Shown here one piece after another: positions 28,560-36,886 of a DNA stretch of 64,000 nucleotides. Under the pieces are notes generated by a model. It was given only the letters and a program-made list of their open reading frames with translations, was not told the origin of the DNA and did no database searches. The stretch's first letter is position 1, and every line of letters starts with the position of its first letter. The translations under genes were made by a program, and so were the position numbers. The DNA is from Asticcacaulis excentricus (GTDB lineage Bacteria; Pseudomonadota; Alphaproteobacteria; Caulobacterales; Caulobacteraceae), in assembly GCF_003966695.1 (NCBI RefSeq), contig NZ_AP018829.1, forward strand, positions 186,001-250,000, read 5' to 3'.

Positions 28560-30482
28560 ATGCGTCTGAAACTGGCCAATCTGCCTCTGGCGGGGAAATT
28601 CATACTGATTGTGGCCGCTATGGCCGTACCCCTATCCCTGATGACCGGCCTTTTCGTAGTGAGCGAAAGGTCTATGATTTCTTTCACAGAATCAGAACGG
28701 GAAGGCGTGAGCTACATCCGCCCCCTGTGGGCCGCATTGGCAGAGGGTAAGGTCCTGAGCCTCAATGAGACACCCGGTTTTACCCCTACGGCCGATTTTC
28801 AAAGCGCCCTCACCGCGGTAAAATCAGACGGTGGGAACGACCCCCATCTGTTGGCCACCCTTATAACGCGCGCAGCCGATGCGAGCAATCTGACGCTCGA
28901 CCCAGACGTTGACACCTACTATCTACAGTCGAACGTGACCGTTACCCTGCCTCAGATCGTGGCCTTGAATGACGACCTTTCGCGCGCAGTAAAAAGCCTT
29001 ACGACGGCCCCTAACACGTCGGACCTCATCGCCTTTGAAGTCTCGGGCGCCAATCTGGATGCGGCCAATGACACTTTGGCGTTCAATCTGTCGTCCGCCC
29101 TTTCGGGTACGAAAAGCAAAACACTATCAGCGAGCCTGGAAACCCCGCGCCTGCGACTCAAGGCGGCGACAGAGGCCCTGACCGAGGCGCGTGAGGCGAT
29201 ATCGAACCGCCTGCGGCAGGGACAGGCGGTTGACGCGCAGGATCAGGCGCAATTCAACGAAGCTCAGACCCGCTTTCATGAGGCCGTCGTAGCGGTCTGG
29301 CAGGTGACGACCCAAGACCTTGACCGTTTGCTTCAGGCGCGCATCCAGTCTGTATGGAAAGAACTGATCAGCATGCTGAGCCTTGCCGGTCTGGTGGCGG
29401 CCTTATCGATAGGACTGGCGGTTTACGTTGCGCGTCAGATGTCTTCGCAACTGGTCGCGCTGTCGCGCGTTATGGGCCAACTGGCGGAGGACAATCTTGC
29501 CTCGGACGTCGCGGCCACGGCTCAGAAGGATGAGATCGGGGCCATGGCACGCGCCATCCTTGGCTTCCGGCAGGTTCTCATTGAGCGAAAGGCCTTACAG
29601 GCGGAGCAGGAGGCGACGCGGGCCGCCCGACAGGCCCGGCTGGATTATGAACGCGACCTCGTTGATCGGTTCCGGACCAAAATGGCCGTTATGGCCAGTG
29701 ATCTGGTGCGCTCGTCCGAGGAGCTTTCGGCCGCCGCCCAGACCCTGTCGGCTTCCGCCGAAGAAACCACCCGACAGGCCTCCGCCGTCAATGAGGCCGC
29801 CAGTTCCGCCTCCAGTAATGTGCAAACCGTGGCCGCCGCCACCGAAGAGATGAGCGCCGCCGTCATGGAAATTTCCAGTCAGGTGCGCGAAACCACATCG
29901 GCCTCAAAAGATGCGGCGACCATCGCCCAGAAAAGCCAGTCCGAAATCCGCGCTCTGGCGACCGCCGCAGCGGGTATTGGCGAGGTGGTCAGCCTGATCA
30001 GCAGCATCGCCCGCCAAACCAATCTTCTGGCGCTCAATGCCACTATTGAATCCGCCCGTGCCGGTGAGGCGGGCAAAGGCTTCGCCGTGGTCGCCACAGA
30101 GGTAAAGGCGCTGGCCAACCAGACCGCCATGGCCACCGATGATATCTCGCGTCGCATCGAAGAGATTCAAGAGGCCACAAACGCCTGTCTGACCGCCATC
30201 AACGAGATTGCGCTGCGGATTGACGACGTCGCTGACCGCAATGGCGCGGTCGCGGCCGCGGTGGAACAGCAGGGCATGGCCACTCAGGAAATCGCCTCGA
30301 ACACCCATCAGGCGGCCTCACGCACCCTGTCGGTAACGGAAAACATCTTCGGCGTAGAAACGGCGGCTGAATCCACCGGTGCGGCCTCTGTTCAGTTGCT
30401 GGGCCTGTCCCGGCACCTCACACAACAGGCGGAAACGCTTGACGCTGAATTTCAGTCCTTTGTGCGGGCGCTGGCGGCCTGA
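28560..30482 (+). CDS. Methyl-accepting chemotaxis protein
   Basis: A 640-residue transmembrane chemoreceptor. Helix 1 is about residues 13-33 and helix 2 about 270-291, enclosing a mostly helical periplasmic sensor of about 235 residues with no PAS or Cache motif I can name. A HAMP domain (about 292-345) precedes the signalling domain, whose hairpin tip reads [20 protein letters not shown] followed by [20 protein letters not shown]. The C-terminus lacks a CheR-tether pentapeptide. GAGGGA lies before the ATG. No che genes are nearby; the ligand is unknown. Transcription probably begins in the AT-rich 150 bases upstream. Confidence 0.93.
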   Translation: MRLKLANLPLAGKFILIVAAMAVPLSLMTGLFVVSERSMISFTESEREGVSYIRPLWAALAEGKVLSLNETPGFTPTADFQSALTAVKSDGGNDPHLLATLITRAADASNLTLDPDVDTYYLQSNVTVTLPQIVALNDDLSRAVKSLTTAPNTSDLIAFEVSGANLDAANDTLAFNLSSALSGTKSKTLSASLETPRLRLKAATEALTEAREAISNRLRQGQAVDAQDQAQFNEAQTRFHEAVVAVWQVTTQDLDRLLQARIQSVWKELISMLSLAGLVAALSIGLAVYVARQMSSQLVALSRVMGQLAEDNLASDVAATAQKDEIGAMARAILGFRQVLIERKALQAEQEATRAARQARLDYERDLVDRFRTKMAVMASDLVRSSEELSAAAQTLSASAEETTRQASAVNEAASSASSNVQTVAAATEEMSAAVMEISSQVRETTSASKDAATIAQKSQSEIRALATAAAGIGEVVSLISSIARQTNLLALNATIESARAGEAGKGFAVVATEVKALANQTAMATDDISRRIEEIQEATNACLTAINEIALRIDDVADRNGAVAAAVEQQGMATQEIASNTHQAASRTLSVTENIFGVETAAESTGAASVQLLGLSRHLTQQAETLDAEFQSFVRALAA

Positions 30483-30502
30483 GTCCGCCGCCTCAGGTTT
30501 GA

Positions 30503-30976
30503 GTGGACAAGATCGCGGTAATCGGGCCTAATCCTGCGAACGATTGCACAATCGAGGGTATTAACAAGGGGCCCGATCCGCACACCGCCGCCACTGGCTG
30601 GCAGCACGCCCACCCGCTGACCATGGTGATGATCTCCAGCGTGATCTCACTGATTGTGGTCAGTCCGATCGTGCTCACCCGCTGGGGCGTCAGCTATAAG
30701 GCGTGGCGCTATCACCCGGAGGGACCGCGCGGTTTCCTGAAGGACGAATGCGTGCGCTGGGGCGCGATCCTGCTGCCCTATCTGGTGCTGTCGATTGGCT
30801 TCAAATTCTTCATCTATGACCTGCATCCGGAATGGAACCGCCCGGAGGTATGGGCCGGATTCGTTATCGTGGCCATTGTGGGCCGCCGCCTGCTGGCGCG
30901 TCACCCCTTCATCAAGGCCATGGGTCGTCACATTGATCTGGCCAAAACGCAGGCCAAGGCGGCCGCCAAAGGCTGA
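30503..30976 (+). CDS. Hypothetical membrane protein, three predicted helices
   Basis: Up to 157 residues. The visible start is GTG at 30,503, but the first 40 residues are poorly protein-like and an internal ATG at 30,623 (MVMISSVISL) could be the real start, giving about 117 residues. Predicted membrane segments: MVMISSVISLIVVSPIVL, AILLPYLVLSIGFKFFIY and VWAGFVIVAIVGRRLL, followed by a basic cytoplasmic tail. Not recognised as a known family. It begins 20 bases after the chemoreceptor gene and may be co-transcribed. Confidence 0.55.
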   Translation: MDKIAVIGPNPANDCTIEGINKGPDPHTAATGWQHAHPLTMVMISSVISLIVVSPIVLTRWGVSYKAWRYHPEGPRGFLKDECVRWGAILLPYLVLSIGFKFFIYDLHPEWNRPEVWAGFVIVAIVGRRLLARHPFIKAMGRHIDLAKTQAKAAAKG

Positions 30977-31009
30977 GCCGGCTTTACGCTTGGGGGTAGC
31001 CGGCATTCG

Positions 31010-31275
31010 CCGAGCCTGTCGACGACCTCTTGCGCCGCTTCTTCATCACGACATAGCCTGATGACGCCCGCCTGCTTCTCATCCTCGGAATATTTCGGCG
31101 CCCGAACTGCACAGCGCTTGCGTAAATCAAACCGCCCCTCATACTCTCAGCGCCATGCCTCAAGCGCATTGTTAGTAGAATAACCCAGCTGGCGAATGGT
31201 TGCCTTTATTCGCTTGCCGAGCTTGAGATAAGGCTCAGCTATGCGAACCCTGTCTGTGTAGCATTACATGAACCA
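31010..31275 (-). pseudogene. Remnant of IS3-family orfA
   Basis: On the minus strand the frame reads VRIAEPYLKLGKRIKATIRQ, LGYSTNNALEAWR, an in-frame TGA, then EYEGRFDLRKRCAVRAPKYS and EDEKQAGVIRLCRDEEA. The pattern (helix-turn-helix IRQLGY..NALEAWYREY, then RAPKYSEDEKQAGV) is that of IS3-family OrfA proteins. The internal stop and lack of an orfB or end repeats show it is dead. The rest of the 30,977-31,431 gap holds only the promoter region of the HU gene. Confidence 0.65.
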
Positions 31276-31431
31276 CCTCCTGGCAGTCCAACTGTTCCCC
31301 CGCATCCTCGTTGGGTCAATTCTCGGCAATAATCAACAGTCCGTTGGTTCTTCCGGTGTATACCTGACCAAGGGTATTGCCAATGCCTGTCCGGGAAGGC
31401 AAGTCAGGGACTTTCAATCGGAGACAGACCT

Positions 31432-31707
31432 ATGAATACCTCTGACCTCATCGACAAAATCGCAACCGAACACGGCGTGACCAAGACGGCGGCCAAGGCC
31501 ATCGTTGACACGATCTTTGGCAGCATCCTGGAAGCGGCCGTTCTGGGGCAGGAAGTCAACTTTCCGAGCTTCGGCAAGTTCAAGGTCCAGGATAAGCCCG
31601 CGCGCGAAGGGCGAAACCCGTCGACGGGTGCCACCATTCAGATCGCCGCCTCAAAGAAGCTGGTCTTCCAGCCGGGCAAGGCGGTCAAGGATCGCCTGAA
31701 CGCGTAA
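31432..31707 (+). CDS. HU-family DNA-binding protein
   Basis: A 91-residue nucleoid protein. MNTSDLIDKIATEHGVTKTAAKAIVD is the helical dimerisation part, NFPSFGKF the saddle, and GRNPSTGATIQI the DNA-clasping beta arm with its intercalating proline, ending in KLVFQPGKAVKDRLN. The GRNPSTG arm points to HU rather than IHF. A GGAG-type ribosome-binding site precedes the ATG and a strong terminator follows 18 bases after the stop, so it is a single-gene unit. It bends and compacts DNA; many alphaproteobacteria have several such genes, so it may not be the main HU. Confidence 0.94.
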   Translation: MNTSDLIDKIATEHGVTKTAAKAIVDTIFGSILEAAVLGQEVNFPSFGKFKVQDKPAREGRNPSTGATIQIAASKKLVFQPGKAVKDRLNA

Positions 31708-31724
31708 CCCCACCTCCAAACGGC

Positions 31725-31753
31725 AAAAGCCCCGGGATCTCCCCGGGGCTTTT
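31725..31753 (+). terminator. Rho-independent terminator of the HU gene
   Basis: AAAAGCCCCGGG (31,725-31,736) pairs perfectly with CCCGGGGCTTTT (31,742-31,753) over 12 bases, loop of five, ending in a T-run. Confidence 0.9.
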
Positions 31754-31810
31754 CATAGGCATTGGCACGAGGGATGCCGCAAGACGGGCCCTCGAAACGA
31801 TGCTCTGAGC

Positions 31811-32185
31811 CTATGCCTTCGCCCGACGACCAGGCTTTGCTCCCACCTGAGACGCCGCCTTGCGTCCCCCTCGTCCGAGTCCCATCTGTTTGGCCAGATT
31901 GGAACGGGCTTCGGCATAGGCTGGGGCGACCATCGGGTAGTCTTTGGGAAGGTTCCACTTGGCTCGATATTCGTCGGGGGTAAGGTTGTATTTCGAGGCC
32001 AGATGGCGCTTCAGGGATTTGAAGCGACGACCGTCTTCGAGGCAGATGATGTAGTCCGCGCCGATCGACTTTTTTATGGAGACGGCGGGCGTCTTAGGTT
32101 CAGGTTCGGCAACGGGAGCAGATGCCAGACCGTTTAGAGCGACAGAGACACTGTGTATCAGCTGCGGCAACTCGGCCGCAGGCAC
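31811..32185 (-). CDS. MucR/Ros-family regulator, N-terminus missing or damaged
   Basis: A 124-residue Ros/MucR-type protein. The zinc-finger-like region is [20 protein letters not shown] followed by [20 protein letters not shown], very close to family. The usual second His of the finger (…RTHYN) is replaced by Lys-Tyr (ASKYN), so zinc binding may be weakened. The only start in frame is GTG at 32,185; the bases upstream still encode [13 protein letters not shown], the normal N-terminal helix, but are closed by a TAG at about 32,225. So about 30 N-terminal residues were lost, either by mutation or by rearrangement. It may be a shortened active protein or a decaying gene. MucR-type proteins regulate cell-cycle, surface-polysaccharide and motility genes. 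Confidence 0.75.
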   Translation of the reverse strand: MPAAELPQLIHSVSVALNGLASAPVAEPEPKTPAVSIKKSIGADYIICLEDGRRFKSLKRHLASKYNLTPDEYRAKWNLPKDYPMVAPAYAEARSNLAKQMGLGRGGRKAASQVGAKPGRRAKA

Positions 32186-32196
32186 GGAGTTATTGC

Positions 32197-32600
32197 TTAC
32201 ATAGGCCGTGACCTTGCGCGAACTGGTCTAGTTCTCGGGCCTGTCGGCTCTAGGACGAAAGATCGCTCCGGCGGTATAGCGGCTGGCTTTGCCCTGATCA
32301 GATCAGCATCAGGGAAGAGTCCAAGCACTTCGATGACGACATAGGACGCCTCTTCAGTATCCGTGAGCACATCGTCATTTGTACCAAAGTAAAAGGGAGC
32401 TCGCGCCATCGGGAACCCGATTTTCTACGCCTTTCCGACGGCGAAGGGACACCCGACGACCTTGCCTCCGGCATCTAAAAACGTCCCCATCAGTTCATTA
32501 AGATTAATAGGAAAGGCACCGGGATCGGCGTATTTGCTGGGAAACAGACGTCCGCTGCTGCCGGGATAATCGTCTGCGATGTCATCTAGCCCGGTCCAGT
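32197..32600 (-). other. Decayed coding DNA with two open stretches, unidentified
   Basis: On the minus strand, 32,415-32,600 is open without a start codon and ends (…LMGTFLDAGGKVVGCPFAVG) at a stop near 32,412. A second frame follows from ATG 32,409 to 32,197 (MARAPFYFGTNDDVLTDTEE…). The first looks like a protein C-terminus and the second like the beginning of a small protein, loosely DUF6894-like, but neither has a ribosome-binding site and I cannot name a family. They are best treated as remnants in the same damaged zone as the MucR gene. Confidence 0.35.
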
Positions 32601-32747
32601 CATCGTAACAGCATCTGCTTTCCGTTTAGGTCGGCTTTTTCACAGACGCGAGTGTTCGCTTCGTATATTCCGCCACGCGCTGGGTTTGATTTTTCTCCGA
32701 TGGGGGTGATGGTGATGGCGGCGGTTTCGGGGGCATAGCCCCGTCGT

Positions 32748-32957
32748 TCATGCGGGCGCGGGTTTGAGGGGCGCCAGTATATGGCGCAAGAGCGAAGCCT
32801 CCGGGCAAGCCGCGGCAAAGAAAATCCTTACGCTATGGGCGGTCTCTTTGATCCGTGCCCCGATCTTCAGAAGGCGCAAGCAGATGGTATTGAGCTCAGC
32901 GGTCGCCAGCTTATGGGCCTTGGGGAGCTGATCGCGGACAGCCAAGAACTAAGCCGG
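32748..32957 (-). pseudogene. C-terminal remnant of an IS1380-type DDE transposase
   Basis: The minus-strand frame encodes AVRDQLPKAHKLATAELNTI, CLRLLKIGARIKETAHSVRI and FFAAACPEASLLRHILAPL. The ending …T.RLRLLKIGARV.ETA…AFA.ACPEA.LFR resembles the tail of IS1380-group transposases (from memory). Only about 65 residues survive; the sequence is cut 9 bases before the next gene's stop codon. The other 32,601-32,747 bases hold nothing recognisable. Confidence 0.6.
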
Positions 32958-32965
32958 CAGCGGCC

Positions 32966-33577
32966 CTAATTCAACGCATAGCGCGCCTGCCACGCTCCGG
33001 CCACTTCGGCGGGGGCCACGCCGATCGTCACATCTTCACCACGGGCTTCTTTCAGGCGGATCAGCCACGGCGTGCGTGATTGCGGCTGGTAGGACTGGGC
33101 CATGGCGCGGATATCCTCTTCGGGTACCTCGAACACCACGCGGGTGAACTGGCTGCATTCGCCGGGCATTTCAAATGCCGGGCAGTAGTCAATCCAGTGC
33201 GTCACCGTGCTCGGTTTGACCTTCACGAGGCGCTCACCGATCTGATAGCGCACCTCCGATATCTCGCGGCGCGCCCCGCTGTAGGTCAGGTCGTGCCAGA
33301 CCTCCCAGCGCGCCTGACCCGTCTGCCGGTCTATACGCACCTGAACGTGGCCGTCCCAGATGTAGGCCCCATTGGCTGGCCCCGGTTTGCGCGTCGCTTT
33401 CACGGTGGACAGAAGAATGGCGTCGTCGAGGTGGTCGCCCTTGATGAGGGCGCGGCGGGCAAAATGCGCCGGTTCAAGCTTCGCCAAGCCCTTGGACAGG
33501 CGCATGTTTTCGACCGGAGTCGAGTCAGATGGGGCAAAGAAAAACGCGGCCATAACGGCCAGATGCACGGCACTCAT
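32966..33577 (-). CDS. Hypothetical exported protein
   Basis: A 203-residue protein not recognised. The N-terminus (MSAVHLAVMAAFFFAPSDS) looks like a short signal peptide. The body is beta-rich and polar, with a stretch (GHVQVRIDRQTGQARWEVWH) suggestive of beta strands and two Cys (YCPAFEMPGEC) 9 residues apart that could form a disulphide in the periplasm. It starts 12 bases after the stop of the DUF2490 gene on the same strand, so they are probably one operon acting in the envelope. Confidence 0.65.
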   Translation of the reverse strand: MSAVHLAVMAAFFFAPSDSTPVENMRLSKGLAKLEPAHFARRALIKGDHLDDAILLSTVKATRKPGPANGAYIWDGHVQVRIDRQTGQARWEVWHDLTYSGARREISEVRYQIGERLVKVKPSTVTHWIDYCPAFEMPGECSQFTRVVFEVPEEDIRAMAQSYQPQSRTPWLIRLKEARGEDVTIGVAPAEVAGAWQARYALN

Positions 33578-33589
33578 ACGAAAAGTCCT

Positions 33590-34264
33590 TTAAAACTGCG
33601 CGGTCAGACTGAGGCTGAGAATATGGTCAACAGCGTCTTCGCCCGGACGGCGCACCCACTGATGAATATAGCCCGGCTCAAGGGTCAGCCGGGACGTCAG
33701 GGGCACAGATACGCCCACGCTGTTGCGCCACCGCTCAAGGCCTTCGCGTTGCCCCCAGTCCGTCGTGTTGGCGGCCCAGAAGGCCTCGCTCCACACCACG
33801 CCGCTGACTTTCGGTGTGAGCGGCTTGCTGAAGCGAAGCTGCTGACGTAGCCGCCAGCCCATATCGTCGCGTCCATCTATTCGCCTTTGCTCCAGACGCG
33901 TGCGCCCGTTCAGAACCGCGCCGCCGTCAAAAGCCGCCACGCGGTAAGTCAGTTGTTGCCACAGACGGTGTTCATCCGTCTTGGCCGGCCCCGGCGGATT
34001 GGTCTGCACGAAGGCATAGCCCAAGCTCCCGCGGGTGGTGGGGCTGAAACCGTAGCTGACGCTGGGGCGGATCACATACTGCCCCAGGCGCGAGGCGTCA
34101 TTGTTAAAGCGCTTCTGCACTTCTACCGTCGCAGAGACCCGGTCGTTCAGCTTGAACTGGGAATGCAGGCCACCCCACACGGCTGTGTCTTCGCTCGCCG
34201 CCTGAGCGGCAAAAGGCACAAGACAACCAAAAGCGAGCGGCACCAGCCGGGTTATGCGAAACAT
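33590..34264 (-). CDS. DUF2490 outer-membrane beta-barrel protein
   Basis: A 224-residue exported protein with a Sec signal (MFRITRLVPLAFGCLVPFAAQAA). The mature part shows repeated alternating strands, e.g. VSATVEVQKRF, SYGFSPTTRGSLGYAFVQTN and LTLEPGYIHQWV, and ends in the outer-membrane assembly signature LSLSLTAQF (C-terminal Phe). This matches DUF2490, a small barrel family of unknown function. The ATG at 34,264 follows AAGG; the 13 residues upstream in frame are not signal-like. Upstream lies the terminator of the preceding gene, so it may have its own promoter. Confidence 0.83.
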   Translation of the reverse strand: MFRITRLVPLAFGCLVPFAAQAASEDTAVWGGLHSQFKLNDRVSATVEVQKRFNNDASRLGQYVIRPSVSYGFSPTTRGSLGYAFVQTNPPGPAKTDEHRLWQQLTYRVAAFDGGAVLNGRTRLEQRRIDGRDDMGWRLRQQLRFSKPLTPKVSGVVWSEAFWAANTTDWGQREGLERWRNSVGVSVPLTSRLTLEPGYIHQWVRRPGEDAVDHILSLSLTAQF

Positions 34265-34290
34265 CAAACGGACCTTGAAAGAAAAAAGAC

Positions 34291-34335
34291 GCAGGCGGGT
34301 CAAAAGACGGGGGAGTCAGCGCCTGACCCGCCTGC
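34291..34335 (-). terminator. Intrinsic terminator between SnoaL-like and DUF2490 genes
   Basis: GCAGGCGGGTCA (34,291-34,302) pairs perfectly over 12 bases with TGACCCGCCTGC (34,324-34,335). On the minus strand it is followed by GTCTTTTTTC, a good T-run. It lies 25 bases after the stop of the gene at 34,361. Confidence 0.85.
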
Positions 34336-34360
34336 ACACGGCTTAAGTAAGGGGGGGGGA

Positions 34361-34951
34361 TTACTTAGCCGAGTAGGGCAGGGAGGAGTGGTGCAGAACA
34401 ATACGCAGCTTGCCTTCGCCGTCACGGACATAGCCCCAGGTCTTGTCCACCACGGTGACATTGCCCTTGGCGTCGGTCAGGGTGACATTGCCCATCGAAA
34501 TGGCGCTGTCGCCTGTGATGACGATGCCGGCATTGTCGATCTTGAAGCCGCGCCAGCTCTTGAGCGCAAAGCCCTTGTCGTTCGGGAACTTGGTGTCGCC
34601 ACCAACAAAATAGGCCAGCGCGCCGTCACGGGTGGTGCGGAAGGTCTGCGGCGCGACCGTCAGGGTCGGCTTGAACAGCACCGGGCCGTAATTATAAGCA
34701 TAGGCGCTATCCAGCACCTTTTCCGCCAGACGCTTGGCAGCGGCGTAGCCATTCTTGTCATTTTCGGTCGAAATGGCGACCAGAGCCTCGCCCCAGGCCT
34801 TCTGGGCGGCTTCGACTTCGGCCACCGTGATCGGGGCATAGACGGCTGGGCTGATCTGAGCCGCATTACCCGCCGCCAGCGCCGGGGCACCCGCAAAGGC
34901 CAGCGGCAGGGCCAGAGCCAGACAGGCGGCTTTCAAATTCATCTTTTTCAT
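34361..34951 (-). CDS. Exported SnoaL/CaMKII-association-domain-like protein
   Basis: A 196-residue protein with a Sec signal peptide (MKKMNLKAACLALALPLAFA…ALAAG). The mature part fits the NTF2/SnoaL-like fold: a helical start (EVEAAQKAWGEALVAISTEN), then strands ending WRGFKIDNAGIVITGDSAIS, MGNVTLTDAKGN and WGYVRDGEGKLRIVLHHSSLP. Relatives of this type have been given unrelated enzyme names in databases; I see nothing supporting an enzymatic role. Start: ATG at 34,951, nine bases after AAAGG. It is divergent from the kinase operon at 35,113 with about 160 bases between. Confidence 0.72.
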   Translation of the reverse strand: MKKMNLKAACLALALPLAFAGAPALAAGNAAQISPAVYAPITVAEVEAAQKAWGEALVAISTENDKNGYAAAKRLAEKVLDSAYAYNYGPVLFKPTLTVAPQTFRTTRDGALAYFVGGDTKFPNDKGFALKSWRGFKIDNAGIVITGDSAISMGNVTLTDAKGNVTVVDKTWGYVRDGEGKLRIVLHHSSLPYSAK

Positions 34952-35112
34952 CGTGTTGCACCTTTCCTCTTCAAACGCCGTCAACATCGTTGCGGCTTGT
35001 GATGACAAGGTAGAGGCAGACGGGATAGCGGCGCATCCGCCGACTGGCGCGCCTTGCGGCCTAGGCCGGATGGCCTATGCACAACAGAGCTTTCCCGGTA
35101 TAGAGACGGGCA

Positions 35113-36219
35113 ATGGAAAGCGCCTCCCCCCTGCTGTCTGCGCAGATTGAAACCGTCGCCGAACTACGCGAGCTGTATCGCGCGGCCGAGGCGCGGGCGG
35201 CGCGGCTGCGGCTGTTGTCGCAGGCCGGGGGTGAGCTGGCGCTGGCCGAGATGACCACGGTCGAGACCGTGCTTCAGACCTGCGCCGGGCGACTGGCGCA
35301 TTTTCTGGGGCGGGGCCGGGCGTCTATCGCGCCACAGGGCCCGGGGCTGGGTCTGCGCGCGCCGGGTCAGAGCGAAGGCACGGCTACGGCTCCCTTCGCC
35401 TTCGTCATTATCGACGGCTTCACCGATCTGAGCGACATTCCGGATGGCGAGGACCGCGAGGCGGTGCGGCTCGTTCTGGAACTGATGGGGGCCACGGCCA
35501 GCCGCATCGAGCGTGAGGCCGAACGCGGCCGCCTGACCGCCGCCTTGCGTGAGCGCGAACAGCGGCTGGAATACGTCGTCGGCCGCCTGTTCACAGCGCA
35601 GGAAGACGAACGCCGCCGCCTGTCGCACGAACTGCACGATGGCGTGGCTCAGACCGCGACGGCGCTGGTCCGCCTGCTTGAAGGCGGCACGGATCGCGCG
35701 CAGGAACCCGTCGCCGGGCCGCAGCGGGCGCGTCTGGCCCAGATTGCGCGCGAGCTGGTGCAGGAAATCCGCGCCATTATTGGCGGTCTGCGCCCGACCC
35801 TGCTCGATGATCTGGGCCTGCGCGCCGCCCTGCGTTATCTGGCCGAGTCACTGGAGACGGACGGTTATACCGTGACCTTTGAGGTGCCCAAAGGGGCCAT
35901 GCCCCTGCCCTCCGCCGTCGAAACCGCCCTGTTTCGTGTGGCGCAGGAGGCTGTCAGCAATATCCGCAAGCACGCCGGGGGCCCCTGCCCGGTCAGCCTG
36001 AGCTTAAGCGCCGATGCGCCTTCGGGCATAACCTTGCGTATAAGCGATGGCGGGCGCGGCCTGAGTCACACGGAGCCCACCGGCACGGAGGCGCGGCAGG
36101 GGATGCATGTGGGGCGCGAAGTCATGCATGAGCGCATGCTGGCCATTGGTGGACACCTCCTGTGGGAGGCCGGTCCCGAAGGCGTCAGCGTTACCGCCCA
36201 CCTCCCCCAACCCTTGTGA
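35113..36219 (+). CDS. NarL-type sensor histidine kinase, soluble
   Basis: A 368-residue kinase without membrane helices. The N-terminus has a coiled coil (about 10-35) and a GAF-like segment (about 40-130); a second coil leads to the HisKA_3 dimerisation domain with the phospho-acceptor His175 in RRLSHELHDGVAQ. The HATPase domain has ETALFRVAQEAVSNIRKHA and RISDGGRGL. It should autophosphorylate in the cytoplasm and pass phosphate to the NarL-type regulator encoded 11 bases downstream. The signal is unknown. Confidence 0.9.
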   Translation: MESASPLLSAQIETVAELRELYRAAEARAARLRLLSQAGGELALAEMTTVETVLQTCAGRLAHFLGRGRASIAPQGPGLGLRAPGQSEGTATAPFAFVIIDGFTDLSDIPDGEDREAVRLVLELMGATASRIEREAERGRLTAALREREQRLEYVVGRLFTAQEDERRRLSHELHDGVAQTATALVRLLEGGTDRAQEPVAGPQRARLAQIARELVQEIRAIIGGLRPTLLDDLGLRAALRYLAESLETDGYTVTFEVPKGAMPLPSAVETALFRVAQEAVSNIRKHAGGPCPVSLSLSADAPSGITLRISDGGRGLSHTEPTGTEARQGMHVGREVMHERMLAIGGHLLWEAGPEGVSVTAHLPQPL

Positions 36220-36229
36220 GTGCATCCTT

Positions 36230-36886
36230 TTGACCGCCGATCCCTTACGCATCCTGATTGTTGACGACCACGCCCTGGCGCGTGAGGGGCTGAAGGCCGT
36301 GCTGACCAGCAGCGGGTTCAGCGTGGTGGGCGAAGCCGCCGATGGCCCGGCCGCCATTGCCCTGACCGAGGCCTTGTGTCCGGACGTGGTGCTGATGGAT
36401 GTGCGCCTGAAGGGCGATATGGACGGCCTTGAGGCCACGCGGCGCATCGTGGCCCTGGGGCTGTCGGCGCGCGTGCTGATGCTCACCCTGCACGACCTGC
36501 CGGCCTATGTGCGCGAAGCTCTGGCGGCGGGCGCAGCGGGCTATGTTCTCAAAGATACCGCCATTGACGATCTGCAAGCGGCCATTGTGCGTGTGGCACA
36601 GGGGCAGACCGCCCTGCCGCTCGATCTGGTCAGCGCCGCCATGCGCGCGCCGGAACCGGTTGAACGCGACCCGGCCGCCCTGTCCAGCCTGACCGGGCGC
36701 GAGCGTGAAATCGTCCATCTGATCGCCGAAGGCATGACCAATAAGGAGATCGGGCGGTCCTTAGGCATCAGCCCGGCGACGGTCAAGGCGCATGTCGAGC
36801 GCCTGATCGCCAAGCTGGGGGTCACAGACCGCACACAGGCGGCGGTGCTGGCATCGCGGCATCTGCCGGCGGGACGTGAGGCATGA
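36230..36886 (+). CDS. NarL/FixJ-family response regulator
   Basis: A 218-residue regulator: receiver domain with Asp12-Asp13 and phospho-acceptor Asp57 (VVLMDVRL), then a LuxR-type DNA-binding domain (LTGREREIVHLIAEGMTNKE…SPATVKAHVERLIAKLGV). The start is not an ATG: TTG at 36,230 lies 11 bases after the kinase stop and puts the first beta strand (LRILIVDDH) at the usual distance; an ATG much further upstream would overlap the kinase gene by over 100 bases. It ends with an ATGA overlap into the next kinase gene, so all are co-translated. Confidence 0.9.
   Translation: MTADPLRILIVDDHALAREGLKAVLTSSGFSVVGEAADGPAAIALTEALCPDVVLMDVRLKGDMDGLEATRRIVALGLSARVLMLTLHDLPAYVREALAAGAAGYVLKDTAIDDLQAAIVRVAQGQTALPLDLVSAAMRAPEPVERDPAALSSLTGREREIVHLIAEGMTNKEIGRSLGISPATVKAHVERLIAKLGVTDRTQAAVLASRHLPAGREA

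Noticed and set aside
33887-35002. Open frame of 371 codons on the plus strand
   Set aside because: Antisense to the DUF2490 and SnoaL-like genes, which have signal peptides, ribosome-binding sites and a terminator.
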